From Nocardia higoensis (GTDB taxonomy: Bacteria > Actinomycetota > Actinomycetes > Mycobacteriales > Mycobacteriaceae), in contig NZ_JADLQN010000001.1 in assembly GCF_015477835.1 (NCBI RefSeq), positions 2,790,001 to 2,854,000 on the forward strand: a stretch of 64,000 bases of DNA, read 5' to 3'. The notes under the pieces were generated by a model. It searched no databases, had not been told where the DNA came from, and was given only the letters and a program-made list of their open reading frames with translations. Below, piece after piece: positions 18,044 to 26,216 of this stretch. Position 1 is the first letter of the stretch, and each line of letters opens with the position of its first letter. The translations under genes were made by a program, and so were the position numbers.

Positions 18044-18072
18044 GGGTGGCCGATCCGACGGATCGGCCACCC
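18044..18072 (+). terminator. Hairpin after the DUF6480 gene
   Basis: A 13-bp perfect stem (GGGTGGCCGATCC with its complement, loop GAC) lies 28 bp after the DUF6480 stop and 22 bp before the GntR start. It probably ends the small-membrane-protein transcript and insulates the regulator gene. Confidence 0.65.
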
Positions 18073-18094
18073 TCGAGCGTGCCCACACGGCCGC

Positions 18095-18754
18095 ATGTCT
18101 AAGATACAACTTGTGTCTAAGACGTATTCATCGGCTGAATCAGCCTACCGGGCCGTCAAGGAGCGCATTCTCTCCGGCGGCCTGACCGGTGGCGAGCTGA
18201 TCAGCGAGGGCGAGATAGCGGCCGAGCTGGGCACCTCGCGCACCCCGGTCCGCGAGGCGTTCCTGCGTCTGGAAACCGAGGGGTGGATGAAGCTCTACCC
18301 CAAGCGCGGTGCGCTCGTGGTGCCGGTTCCCCCCGACGAGGCCGAGCACGTCGCCCACGCGCGCTACGTCGTGGAGACCGCCGCCGTGCGCGCCGTCACC
18401 TCGGGTGATCCCGCCACGCTGAGCGCGGAGCTCACCGCCAACATCGCCAGGCAGCGCGAGCTGGCCGAGGCGGGCGATCTGGAAGCCTTCGCCCTGGCCG
18501 ACACCGACTTCCATCGCGGCTACGTCGTCGCGGGCGGCAACCCCCTGCTCACCGACTTCTACGATTCGCTGCGCGAGCGCCAGCGCCGGATGAACAGCCT
18601 CGCGCTGCGCCGCGGCCCGCTCGACATCGCACAGATCATCGACCAGCACGTCCACCTCGCCGGCCTCATCGCCGCTCGCGACGCGGACGGTTTCGCGACG
18701 GCGCTCGTCGAGCACTTCGCCGGCGTGCACCAGCTGGAACTACGGGGCCTGTGA
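18095..18754 (+). CDS. GntR-family (FadR/FCD) transcriptional regulator
   Basis: A 219-aa regulator. The winged HTH is at about residues 12-75 (SAYRAVKERILSGGLTGGEL ... LGTSRTPVREAFLRLETEG ... PKRGALVVPV), the classic GntR N-terminus. A C-terminal all-helical FCD domain follows, with metal or ligand residues such as DTDFHRGYV and DQHVHLAGLIAARD. The next gene, an MFS transporter, starts on the last base of its stop codon, so the regulator probably controls that transporter. A 17-bp palindrome covers the start region. GTG 18113 is an alternative in-frame start (VSKTYSSAES). Confidence 0.9.
   Translation: MSKIQLVSKTYSSAESAYRAVKERILSGGLTGGELISEGEIAAELGTSRTPVREAFLRLETEGWMKLYPKRGALVVPVPPDEAEHVAHARYVVETAAVRAVTSGDPATLSAELTANIARQRELAEAGDLEAFALADTDFHRGYVVAGGNPLLTDFYDSLRERQRRMNSLALRRGPLDIAQIIDQHVHLAGLIAARDADGFATALVEHFAGVHQLELRGL
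18102..18118. promoter_or_regulatory. Candidate GntR autoregulatory operator over the start codon
   Basis: AGATACAA-C-TTGTGTCT is an 8-bp inverted repeat with one mismatch and a 1-nt centre. It lies inside the first codons of the GntR gene and overlaps the alternative GTG start at 18113. A TAAGAT element at 18100-18105 would fit a -10 hexamer for a leaderless transcript beginning near 18113. The size and AT content suit FadR-type operators. This is inference from position and symmetry. Confidence 0.4.
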
Positions 18755-19974
18755 TGACGGTGACGACTTCGGCGCGCACCCGCCACACCGCTGCCCAGGT
18801 CCACCGGCGGGCCTGGTGGGGCGTGGCCGCCGCCGTCTTCGCGATCGCGTGGGGCGGCAACGAGTTCACCCCACTGCTGGTCATGTACAAGAACGACGGC
18901 CTGCCCGGCACCGCCGTCGACCTGCTGCTGTTCTACTACGTGCTCGGCATCGTGCCCGCGATGCTGATCGGCGGCCCGCTCTCGGACCGCTTCGGCAGGC
19001 GCACCCTGCTGCTGCCCGCTCCGCTGATCGCGGCGACCGGTTCGCTGCTGCTGGCCTGCGGCGGCGGCTCGGTGGCACTGCTCGCGCTGGGGCGGGTACT
19101 CTCCGGCGTGGCGCTGGGCCTGGCGATGGCCGTCGGCGGCAGCTGGCTGAAGGAACTGTCCCCGCCCGGGCGCGGTCCTCGTCGCTCCGCGATGAGCCTG
19201 ACCGGCGGCTTCGCCGTCGGTGCGGGAGTGGCGGGCGTGCTCGCGCAGTGGGGTCCGCTGCCGGACGTGCTGCCCTATCTGGTCAATGCGACCCTGTGCC
19301 TGGGCGCGGCCGCCTGGATCGCCGACGCGCCGGAGACCGTGGCGCGGCGCGACGGCCGGGACGGCCTGCTGTCGGAGTTGGCGATCCACGGCCTGCGCGA
19401 GCCACGCTTCCGGCAGGTCGTGCTGCCGACCGCGGTGTGGGTGTTCGCGTGCAGCGCCACCGCCTACGCGGTGCTGCCGAGCCTGATGGCCGAGCAGGTC
19501 CCGGGCGCGCCGATCGCCTTCTCCGCCCTGCTCACCGTGATCACACTGGGGTGTGGTTTCGCCATCCAGTCGGCGGCCAGACGCATCGACCGGCCCGGCA
19601 CCGCCCGCGCCTCGGTGGTCGGTCTGCTGCTGGTGATCTGCGGTCTGCTCATGGCCGCGTTCACCTTCGGCACGCTCACCCTCTGGGCGGCGATTCTCAC
19701 CACGGTCGTGCTCGGCGCCGCCTACGGCATCACCCTGGTCGCGGGCCTGCAGGAAGTCGATCGGATGGCCGGTCCGCGCGATCTGGCCGGGCTCACCGCG
19801 GTCTTCTACTCGCTCGCCTACCTCGGCTTCGGCCTGCCCGCCCTGCTGTCGGCGCTGAACGAGCGCTTCGGTCTCGGCTACCCCGTCATGTACCTGGGGT
19901 TGGCGTGCCTGGCCGCGTGTTGCCTTCCCGTCGTGCTGCGCAACTACCGGAACGCAATCGTGCCCATTCCGTAA
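18754..19974 (+). CDS. Major facilitator superfamily transporter
   Basis: A 406-aa permease with about 12 hydrophobic helices. The loop 2-3 motif GGPLSDRFGRRTLLL is the MFS signature. The start ATG at 18754 overlaps the GntR stop TGA by one base (an in-frame GTG lies one codon upstream), indicating one operon with coupled translation. The family is drug/metabolite:H+ antiporter-like. The substrate is unknown, but its expression is probably set by the adjacent GntR regulator. Confidence 0.88.
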   Translation: MTVTTSARTRHTAAQVHRRAWWGVAAAVFAIAWGGNEFTPLLVMYKNDGLPGTAVDLLLFYYVLGIVPAMLIGGPLSDRFGRRTLLLPAPLIAATGSLLLACGGGSVALLALGRVLSGVALGLAMAVGGSWLKELSPPGRGPRRSAMSLTGGFAVGAGVAGVLAQWGPLPDVLPYLVNATLCLGAAAWIADAPETVARRDGRDGLLSELAIHGLREPRFRQVVLPTAVWVFACSATAYAVLPSLMAEQVPGAPIAFSALLTVITLGCGFAIQSAARRIDRPGTARASVVGLLLVICGLLMAAFTFGTLTLWAAILTTVVLGAAYGITLVAGLQEVDRMAGPRDLAGLTAVFYSLAYLGFGLPALLSALNERFGLGYPVMYLGLACLAACCLPVVLRNYRNAIVPIP

Positions 19975-20034
19975 CGTCGTCCCGCCTCTCCCGATGTGAT
20001 GGTGAACCACCGGACCGAGGGATGTGGACAACGC

Positions 20035-21363
20035 ATGCGATCACTCAAATCCATTGCGGCACTTGCTATCACATGTGCGGCTCTGACGGTAGCCACCATT
20101 TCCACGGGCACGCTCGCCGCTCCGGCGCCCGCCGCCGCCGACGGCCTGAAGCACTGCGCGCCGCCACAAGGCCGGGAGTTCGAGTCCGCCACACCGGAAG
20201 AGGTCGGCATCGACTCGGCCGCCCTGGCGCGGGCGATGGTCGCCATGGACAATCCGACCCGGTTGAACATCAAGCTGTTCCGCAACAACTGCCTGATCGC
20301 GACCGGCGCGGGCAACGACCGTTCCGCCGACCTGCCGTGGAATCTGTGGAGCGCCACCAAGAGCGTGCTCTCGCTGGTCGCGGGCATCGCCGTCGATCAG
20401 GGCAAGCTAGGTCTGGACACCCCGATCGGCGCCTACCTACCCGAGGGCCTCGGCAGTGCCGAACACCGGGCGATCCTGGTGCGCAATATGCTCACCGAGT
20501 CCTCCGGGATGGATGTCGCGGTGCTCTCCGAGGGCATCACCGGCATCACCGGCCTGGACTCCAATGTGGTCGCCCAGGCGCTGGGCACCCCGGTCGTGCA
20601 CGAGCAGGGCACCACCTACGGCTACAGCCAGCGCGGCGTCGATCTGCTCGCCTACGTCGTCTCCCGAGCGGTCGGGGAAGACCTGCAAACCTACGCCCAG
20701 CGGGAACTGTTCGCCCCGTTGGGCATCGACCCCGCCACCTATCACTGGGCCCGCGACCGCAGCGGCAACACCTACGGTCACGCGCACCTGCTGATGTCTC
20801 CCGACGATTTCGCCAAGATCGGCCTGCTGGTGGCCGACCGGGGCCGGTGGGGCGACCGGCAGATCGTCTCGTCGGAGTATCTGACCGCGGCGGCCCAGCC
20901 CTCACCGTCGATGAGTTGCTGGGGTTTCCTGTTCGTGGTCAACGGCGAGAAATGCGAGTCGGAGTTCGCCGGCCTGCCCAAGGATTCGCTGAAGATGTCC
21001 GGCATGCTGCGCCAGGACAACTTCATCGTCCCCAGCCTCGGCATGGTGCTGAGCTGGACCGGTGTGACCGTGCCCGGCAGCGCGGTCAGCTACCCGCACG
21101 ATTCGCTGCGCGCCGTCACCGCCGCCTTCCGCGATCCGGTGCTGCCCGATCCCGGCGACTACGTGCCCGCCCCCGACGTCAACCTGTTGGACCCGCGCAT
21201 GACCGACCCGACCGCCACTTTCGCCGCCCTGGGTCTCGGCCCCTACGCCTACCCCGGCTGCGACCCCATAGTCTGCCTCGGTAAGCCGCTGCCCCCGCCG
21301 TTCGCCGACTGGCCGCGCGGGTGCGTGATCCTCGGCTGCTTCACCCCGCGCCCGAACGACTGA
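20035..21363 (+). CDS. Exported serine hydrolase, beta-lactamase / class C-like family
   Basis: A 442-aa protein with a signal peptide (hydrophobic core about residues 5-28, cut after PAAADG region). The serine-hydrolase SxxK motif is in NLWSATKSVLSLVAG, and the second motif tyrosine is in TTYGYSQRGVDLLAY. Such enzymes (penicillin-binding-protein/beta-lactamase fold, EstB-like) hydrolyse esters or amides. Six or more cysteines in the mature part (for example CDPIVCLG and GCVILGCF at the C-terminus) suggest an exported, disulfide-stabilised enzyme. The start is placed at ATG 20035, which begins the signal peptide. Confidence 0.82.
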   Translation: MRSLKSIAALAITCAALTVATISTGTLAAPAPAAADGLKHCAPPQGREFESATPEEVGIDSAALARAMVAMDNPTRLNIKLFRNNCLIATGAGNDRSADLPWNLWSATKSVLSLVAGIAVDQGKLGLDTPIGAYLPEGLGSAEHRAILVRNMLTESSGMDVAVLSEGITGITGLDSNVVAQALGTPVVHEQGTTYGYSQRGVDLLAYVVSRAVGEDLQTYAQRELFAPLGIDPATYHWARDRSGNTYGHAHLLMSPDDFAKIGLLVADRGRWGDRQIVSSEYLTAAAQPSPSMSCWGFLFVVNGEKCESEFAGLPKDSLKMSGMLRQDNFIVPSLGMVLSWTGVTVPGSAVSYPHDSLRAVTAAFRDPVLPDPGDYVPAPDVNLLDPRMTDPTATFAALGLGPYAYPGCDPIVCLGKPLPPPFADWPRGCVILGCFTPRPND

Positions 21364-21372
21364 GCCGGGACC

Positions 21373-22626
21373 TCACAGGTCGAACACCCGATCGGCCGGG
21401 ACCAGCGGAGCCAGTCGCGCGGAGATCAGCGCGACCAACCGCGCCGGCCGATCCCCGTCGATCCTGGCCTTCCCACTGGTCAGGAAGGCACAGGCGAGAC
21501 CGCGCGCCGGATCGGCCCAGCCGTACTGGGTGGTCAGGCCGCTGCGCCCGAAATGCGCCTCGGTGTCGCGACCGAACTTCGAGCGTTTCGCGCCGAGTTC
21601 GTATCCGCCACACGACACCCGCCCCGCCACTCCCGGCAGCCGGGGGGCGGGGCGCGCGGCCGCCCTGATCGCCTCCGCCGACAGCATCCGCACGCCGTCG
21701 AGTTCGCCGCCGCGCGCAAGGATTTCGTAGAACCGCGACAGCTCCTCGGCTGTGGTGACCAGATTGCCCGAGGGCAGTTCCGCGGTCAGGAAGCCGCGCA
21801 GCTTCTCCCCTGTCACCCGCCCGTCCATTCCCCCGCCGAGTGCCTTGCGCGCCAGGAAGGTGGAGACCTTCGTGGCGGGCGGCCCGGTCTTCACGCTCGG
21901 CACCACCGCCGCGACGTCCTCCGCCGCGACTCCGAAGTTGTTCCACCGAAAACCCAACGGCCGCAACACACGTTCGGCCAGGTGCTCCCGCATGCGCTTG
22001 CCGGTGGCCGCCTGGACCACCGCCCGCTGGATCAGCCCGCCGGTCAGCGCGTGATACACCCGGAACCGTCCCGGCGGCCAGCTCGGTTTCAGATCCACCA
22101 GCCCCTGGAGCGCCAGCTCCTCGTCCACGACCAGTTCCGAGCCCCGATACGGTGGCGTCACGAACGGGATCCCCGCCGAATGCGACAGCACGTCACCGAT
22201 GGTGATGCGCCCCTTGCCATTCGCCTCGAACCCCGGGATGTAGTCGGCCACCGGGTCCGTGACCGCGAACGCCCCGTCCTCGATCAGCATGGCCGTGACC
22301 GCCGCCGCCACCCCCTTGGCGGTCGAGAACCCGCAGAACGGCGACTCCGTCGTGACCGGCACCTTCTCCGCCTCGGGCCCGTCCTTCGGGGCATTGCCCC
22401 GCTCGTGCCCGATCGCCCGGTTCAGCACGATCTTCCCATTGCGCCGCAGACACACCTGGATCGCCGGCGAGGTCCCCATTCGGTACCAGTCCTGCACGAA
22501 GTCCCACACCGCGTCCACATCGGCCCGGCGCAGCCCGGCCTCGGCCGGGTCGTCCTCGTGACCGACACAGGTCACGGAATCGAGGTCGTCGGCGATCGGC
22601 ACCAGCGCGGGGGCGTCTGCACTCAT
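21373..22626 (-). CDS. Cytosolic serine hydrolase, beta-lactamase-like (EstB type)
   Basis: A 417-aa protein without signal peptide. The SxxK nucleophile motif is in FCGFSTAKGVAAAV. The Tyr motif is in FRVYHALTGGLIQRAV (YxA variant of YxN/YxS). The C-terminal HFGRSGLTTQYGWADP acts as the third-motif region. The protein is likely an esterase or carboxypeptidase-like hydrolase. It is convergent with, but only distantly similar to, the exported serine hydrolase 9 bp away. ATG 22626 is chosen. The open frame extends far upstream but overlaps the divergent reductase gene. Confidence 0.83.
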   Translation of the reverse strand: MSADAPALVPIADDLDSVTCVGHEDDPAEAGLRRADVDAVWDFVQDWYRMGTSPAIQVCLRRNGKIVLNRAIGHERGNAPKDGPEAEKVPVTTESPFCGFSTAKGVAAAVTAMLIEDGAFAVTDPVADYIPGFEANGKGRITIGDVLSHSAGIPFVTPPYRGSELVVDEELALQGLVDLKPSWPPGRFRVYHALTGGLIQRAVVQAATGKRMREHLAERVLRPLGFRWNNFGVAAEDVAAVVPSVKTGPPATKVSTFLARKALGGGMDGRVTGEKLRGFLTAELPSGNLVTTAEELSRFYEILARGGELDGVRMLSAEAIRAAARPAPRLPGVAGRVSCGGYELGAKRSKFGRDTEAHFGRSGLTTQYGWADPARGLACAFLTSGKARIDGDRPARLVALISARLAPLVPADRVFDL

Positions 22627-22716
22627 TTCCGCCAGGATAGTCGCGCGGCGAACCACCGTGTTCGCTGTCGGCGTTGCGCCCTCGACGCCGTGACCGGGAT
22701 GCGACAGGATCTCCTC

Positions 22717-23142
22717 ATGCCCAGCGACCGCGTCCTCAAGCTGCAGAACACCCTGCACCGTGCCCTGCTGAAGCTCACCGGAGGAAGGGTCGGCCGCAGC
22801 TTGGGCGGCATGCCCACCCTCGAACTCACCACCACCGGCCGCAAGTCCGGCCGCCCCCACAGCGTCCTGCTGACCGCCCCCATCGTCGACGGCGACACCC
22901 TCGTGGTCGTGGCCTCCCGCGGCGGCGACCCGATCCACCCCGCCTGGTTCCTCAACCTCCGCGACAATCCCACCGTCGAGGTGTCGGTCCAGCAGGGGCC
23001 ACGCAAGGCGATGACCGCCCACATCGCGACTCCGGAAGAACGCGCCGAACTCTGGCCCAGGGTGGTCGCCGCCTCGGACTTCTACGCCGGTTACCAGCGC
23101 AAGACCACCCGCGAGATCCCTCTGGTACTCCTGAGGCCGTGA
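22717..23142 (+). CDS. F420-dependent (deazaflavin) nitroreductase family protein, DDN-like
   Basis: A 141-aa split-barrel protein. LELTTTGRKSGRPHSVLL and the following HPAWFLNLRDNPTVEV are signatures of the deazaflavin-dependent nitroreductase group (the mycobacterial Ddn family), which use reduced coenzyme F420 for quinone or other reductions at the membrane. Its length is typical. ATG 22717 is used. F420 use is a family inference. Confidence 0.88.
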   Translation: MPSDRVLKLQNTLHRALLKLTGGRVGRSLGGMPTLELTTTGRKSGRPHSVLLTAPIVDGDTLVVVASRGGDPIHPAWFLNLRDNPTVEVSVQQGPRKAMTAHIATPEERAELWPRVVAASDFYAGYQRKTTREIPLVLLRP

Positions 23143-23245
23143 TCGTCGCCCTCGGCCGGGTGGCCGAGTTCGCCTCCCGGCCGGGCTGCGCACAACCGGC
23201 ATGTCATGCGGATGCTCCCACCCCCGCGGCCCGCGGCAGCGGTCG

Positions 23246-24436
23246 CTAGATCTTGATGTCGGCCCACTTGGCGAAACTCGCCAAGGCGTCGGTTCCCCGG
23301 CGCGTGTGAGCGAGCACGCGCACGGTCTCGTGGACCTGGGGATGGTTGCGAGTCAGTTCAGGGGCGACCTTGCGGGCTTCGGTCAGGCTCGAAAGCGCGC
23401 GGTGTTTGTCGCCGTGGAGCAGCCATGCGCGAGAAACGTCTATCCAGTGATGGCCGGCGCGCGACGGGGCGACCGACGCCGGTAGCCGGATCTGCTCGGC
23501 ACGGGCAACCGCGGTGGCGCCATCGGAGAGCTCGACCGGGACGGCCACGGCGTGAATCGCGACATTCGGCAACTGGAACTGTGTGTCGTAGTCCTCGAAT
23601 CCCGCGGGCGCGGTGATCGCCTCACCGATCCGGCGCGCTTCGCGAAGGTGCTCGTCGGCGGTATCGCCGTCGAGCGCGCGAGCAGACAGGATCGCGCCGC
23701 GCAGATGCAGCGCACCCCGTACAGCGAGCAGCCCCGGTGTGGTGGACAGGTGCTCGCTCGAGTCGCGGGCGCGGTCGATGACACGCACACCGCTGGCGTA
23801 GGCGCCGGAGTACAGCAGGATCAGCGCGCGGTGATAGTCCGCGGCGATGGGCCAGACCGGATCGCCGCTGCGTTCGGCTGCCCAGACACACCGCTCGGCG
23901 GCCAGTCCGGCAAGGTCGAGGTACCCGTAGCGGTAGGCCATCGACGAGGCACGGTTGTAGGCGCGGGCGAGCGTCGCGTGGATTCGCTCGAATCGGCGGC
24001 CCGGCTGTTCGTCGGCGGCCAACACATGCAGCCCGTGAATCACATCGGGCAGCTCGGCGGTCAGGTCACCGTATCGTGCCCGGCGCATCGCTTCGACCAC
24101 TCGCTCGAGCGCGGCGCTGAGCTCCTCGAGCGAGCGCGGATCGATGATCGGTTCATCGTTGAACGCCAGCAACTTTCGGCGCAGCTCGCGAATGGTGGCG
24201 TGCGCGGCGGCGTCGTCGCGAACCGAGATATAGGGCTGGCCGGTCAAGTCCTCGATGTTCACGCCGAGCGCGTGCGCGACGGCAGCGATGAACGCCGGTG
24301 ATGCCGGACGCGAACCCTGCTCGACCTTGCGCAACAGCGATAGCGACACGTTGGCCTTCAACGCGAGCTGCGTTTGCGTGAGTCGCGCGAACTTGCGCGC
24401 CCTGGCAGTCCGATCCCCTATCCCGGCGTCGTCCAT
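23246..24436 (-). CDS. HTH (XRE)-helical-repeat regulator, copy 1
   Basis: A 396-aa regulator. The Cro/C1-type HTH is at about residues 8-66 (LTQTQLALKANVSLSLLRKVEQG then ASPAFIAAVAHALGV). The remaining about 330 residues are helical with TPR-like pairs of helices. It ends in a block shared with two neighbours: AWLLHGDKHRALSSLTEARK ... HPQVHETVRVLA ... FAKWADIKI. This layout resembles peptide-responsive Rgg/PlcR-type (RRNPP) regulators, though no ligand can be read from sequence. It is divergent from cassette A (97-aa plus 30-aa genes). The ATG at 24436 (MDDAGIGDRTAR) is preferred over one 18 bp upstream that falls in a candidate operator. Confidence 0.82.
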   Translation of the reverse strand: MDDAGIGDRTARARKFARLTQTQLALKANVSLSLLRKVEQGSRPASPAFIAAVAHALGVNIEDLTGQPYISVRDDAAAHATIRELRRKLLAFNDEPIIDPRSLEELSAALERVVEAMRRARYGDLTAELPDVIHGLHVLAADEQPGRRFERIHATLARAYNRASSMAYRYGYLDLAGLAAERCVWAAERSGDPVWPIAADYHRALILLYSGAYASGVRVIDRARDSSEHLSTTPGLLAVRGALHLRGAILSARALDGDTADEHLREARRIGEAITAPAGFEDYDTQFQLPNVAIHAVAVPVELSDGATAVARAEQIRLPASVAPSRAGHHWIDVSRAWLLHGDKHRALSSLTEARKVAPELTRNHPQVHETVRVLAHTRRGTDALASFAKWADIKI

Positions 24437-24445
24437 CTCTCCACG

Positions 24446-24464
24446 GTGACACACGCTGTGCCAC
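24446..24464. promoter_or_regulatory. Inverted repeat between regulator copy 1 and cassette A
   Basis: GTGACACA-CGC-TGTGCCAC is an 8-bp inverted repeat with one mismatch, 10 bp upstream of the regulator start and about 107 bp upstream of the 97-aa gene. It is a candidate operator for the divergent HTH protein. No equivalent is seen at the same position by copy 3. Confidence 0.35.
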
Positions 24465-24570
24465 TTCGCAGAAGCACCGACCGACAGGGTTGAACCACCA
24501 CCCGCCGCCGGGTCGAGCGCGGCGCTCCTCGGCGGCGGGTGTCACCAACAACGCCAGGGGAAGGCAGGGG

Positions 24571-24864
24571 ATGAACGCGCTCGGATGGATAGACCCGTGC
24601 TCACCGACACCGCAATGGGATACCGCGCAGATACGCCGGTTGGCACGCCGGTTGGGGTATCCGCTTCGGTGGGCCGATCCCGCTTCCGCCCTCGGACTGG
24701 TCGAGCAGGTCGAGGCCGCCGGAGCCGAGGTGGTCCTGTTGTCGTCGTCGGCCCATATCGACGTCGTGACATTGGATCGGTTGATGTCGTGCGCCGACGT
24801 CGAATGCGCGGCGCCGCGAGCATCGTTCGGCCGCTGGTCACCATTGAGCGGGGTGCGCCGGTGA
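24571..24864 (+). CDS. Cassette protein, 97 aa, copy A
   Basis: A small protein of unknown function, starting at ATG 24571 behind a strong AGGGGAAGGCAGGGG ribosome-binding site. The pattern IRRLARRLGYPLRW then VVLLSSSAHIDVVTLDRLM suggests an alternating strand-helix fold, loosely like a serine-recombinase N-terminal domain, but no catalytic serine motif is visible, so I do not assign it. Compared with copy B, ten bases differ inside the gene and eight of these are silent; the two changes are Ala/Thr and Cys/Arg. That ratio supports real coding function. Its stop overlaps the start of the 30-aa gene. Confidence 0.75.
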   Translation: MNALGWIDPCSPTPQWDTAQIRRLARRLGYPLRWADPASALGLVEQVEAAGAEVVLLSSSAHIDVVTLDRLMSCADVECAAPRASFGRWSPLSGVRR

Positions 24865-24953
24865 CCGGGACGGACATCGGACTCGCCTTCGTGATCGCGC
24901 TGCCTCTCGCGGTCGTCGCAGCCATGATCTTCTGGCCGTCCGACTACGACTGA
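24861..24953 (+). CDS. 30-aa hydrophobic peptide, copy A
   Basis: A 30-residue product with GTG start overlapping the 97-aa gene stop (GTGA), so translation is coupled. It has a short polar N-terminus, one hydrophobic segment (IGLAFVIALPLAVVAAMIF) and an acidic end, WPSDYD. It could be a tiny membrane protein or, by analogy with Rgg-associated short hydrophobic peptides, the precursor of a C-terminal signalling peptide. The coding DNA is identical in both copies. There is no experimental support in the sequence itself. Confidence 0.6.
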   Translation: MTGTDIGLAFVIALPLAVVAAMIFWPSDYD

Positions 24954-24954
24954 G

Positions 24955-25631
24955 ATCCGGCAGGGGGCGGGACGGAGCACGCCGACACTACCGCTCATGG
25001 CAAGTTTCAGGGTCACGACATCGTTGGTCGTCACAGGTCATATTGCGCGACTGAAAGGCAGCCGTTGGCGCGGTTGGCCCGAGTCGGCGCTGGTACGGAC
25101 GCGCTCGCCTTCATCTCAGACCGAGGCTCGTCAATCCGTCACCGTCAGCACGAGCAAAGCACCATGGGATTGTGCACTCAGCACGAAATGATCGGAGGTG
25201 TCGGCGTAACAGGTCTGCAGTACAAAGCTCGACCGCACGGCGACTCGGATCGTCCCGAGGTGTTCTTAGATCGCCGTCGCAAGTGCCTGAACTTCCTCGC
25301 GTGTCAGCCGGGCATGGTCGCGAAGATGCCCTGACTTCATGCTGCCGATGGACGCGTGCAGCAATCGGTCAGCATTCGGCCAGCTTGATCCGGTTGAACG
25401 GGATCGGCACGAGCCGCCGCACGATATCGGGTAAGGGTTCGCGCAGCGGGAATCCACTGACGAGCGGGACAACGGAGCCGTGGTCGATCCGCGAAGTCGT
25501 GATCGATAGCCGATATTGCCTTTCGATCGGACACGTCATTCGGCGAGTGCGCGCTGCACGATTGTCACCAGCGCATTATCCGGGCACCCGACACAGAGTC
25601 GCTAGAATAGCCCGACAGGTAAGCACAGCAG
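24955..25631. other. 677-bp stretch without a convincing gene
   Basis: Short open frames here lack ribosome-binding sites and consistent codon use. The best is a 56-codon minus-strand frame listed separately. Composition is less GC-biased than the neighbouring backbone. It may be decayed or recently acquired DNA. Confidence 0.5.
25369..25539 (-). CDS. Possible 56-aa hypothetical protein or gene remnant
   Basis: ATG 25539 to TGA 25369. The C-terminal half (VSGFPLREPLPDIVRRLVPI followed by PFNRIKLAEC) reads like genuine protein, with basic and hydrophobic residues well spaced. It contains a rare TTA leucine codon. No family is recognised, and it may be the tail of a lost larger gene. Confidence 0.3.
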   Translation of the reverse strand: MTCPIERQYRLSITTSRIDHGSVVPLVSGFPLREPLPDIVRRLVPIPFNRIKLAEC

Positions 25632-26186
25632 CTATTCTCTCAGCAGGACCTCAAGAGTGGCGTACGCCTTGTTCACCTCATCGACAAGAACGGCCAGCTT
25701 AGGAAATTCATCGTCAAGGACATTCCAATCACAATTTATTGCACAATCCACCGAAATTGTGAGAACCTCGACAAAGTGGTGAATCGATTCTTGAATATGA
25801 CCATAGTAGACAACAGGGTCGCGAATCGGCTGACTGCCGCTCGGAATACGACGCACAAACAAGGACCGCTCCGGTTCCGGCCCGTAATCCGGGTCGCCGA
25901 GGCCAGCACCTCTGCGAATGAGATCAGCGGAATGGAGCACCAGATTGTCGAAATTGCTGCGTCGCGCAGCTTTCCTGCCTACCTTCGTGAACTCTTCGAC
26001 CAGGTAGCCAAGATAGTGACTCTCCGGCTTCTCCCAACGTAGGCGCCCGACACGATCAGCTATCCAGCGTGCCCGATCTCCGACTCCCCGCAGCTCAGCG
26101 ACTTCTCGATCCCACTCTGACACCAACTCGTTGAGTGGGCTGCCGTCCAATTCATCCCGTTCACCATCGAGCATAGCGCCTCCCAT
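25632..26186 (-). CDS. Hypothetical soluble protein, 184 aa
   Basis: An acidic, mostly helical protein (ELVSEWDREVAELRGVGDRA ... FHHFVEVL-like stretch HHFVEVLTISVDCAINCDW ... LVDEVNKAYATLEVLLRE). No domain is recognised. Codon use is visibly less GC-rich than in backbone genes (many A/T third positions), suggesting recent transfer. The start may be ATG 26186 or ATG 26174. It stands alone between cassette A and regulator copy 2, so it may belong to the same accessory block. Confidence 0.6.
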   Translation of the reverse strand: MGGAMLDGERDELDGSPLNELVSEWDREVAELRGVGDRARWIADRVGRLRWEKPESHYLGYLVEEFTKVGRKAARRSNFDNLVLHSADLIRRGAGLGDPDYGPEPERSLFVRRIPSGSQPIRDPVVYYGHIQESIHHFVEVLTISVDCAINCDWNVLDDEFPKLAVLVDEVNKAYATLEVLLRE

Positions 26187-26216
26187 TTTACGAATCCTAC
26201 TCGGGTGCAGCGTAGT

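Larger units (their letters stand above)
24500..24954 (+). repeat. 455-bp direct repeat, copy A
   Basis: This segment matches 29309-29763 without any gap. I count 14 base differences in 455 (about 97% identity), all in the first 317 bp; the last 138 bp are identical. The left edge is a perfect 11-bp inverted repeat (ACCCGCCGCCG at 24500-24510 and its complement at 24530-24540). The right edge is just after the stop of the 30-aa gene. No flanking target duplication, transposase or integrase was seen, so the way it was copied is unclear. Confidence 0.95.

Noticed and set aside
24955..25265. Short plus-strand frames after cassette A
   Set aside because: No ribosome-binding site, no conserved motif, and no counterpart after cassette B, so not called as genes.
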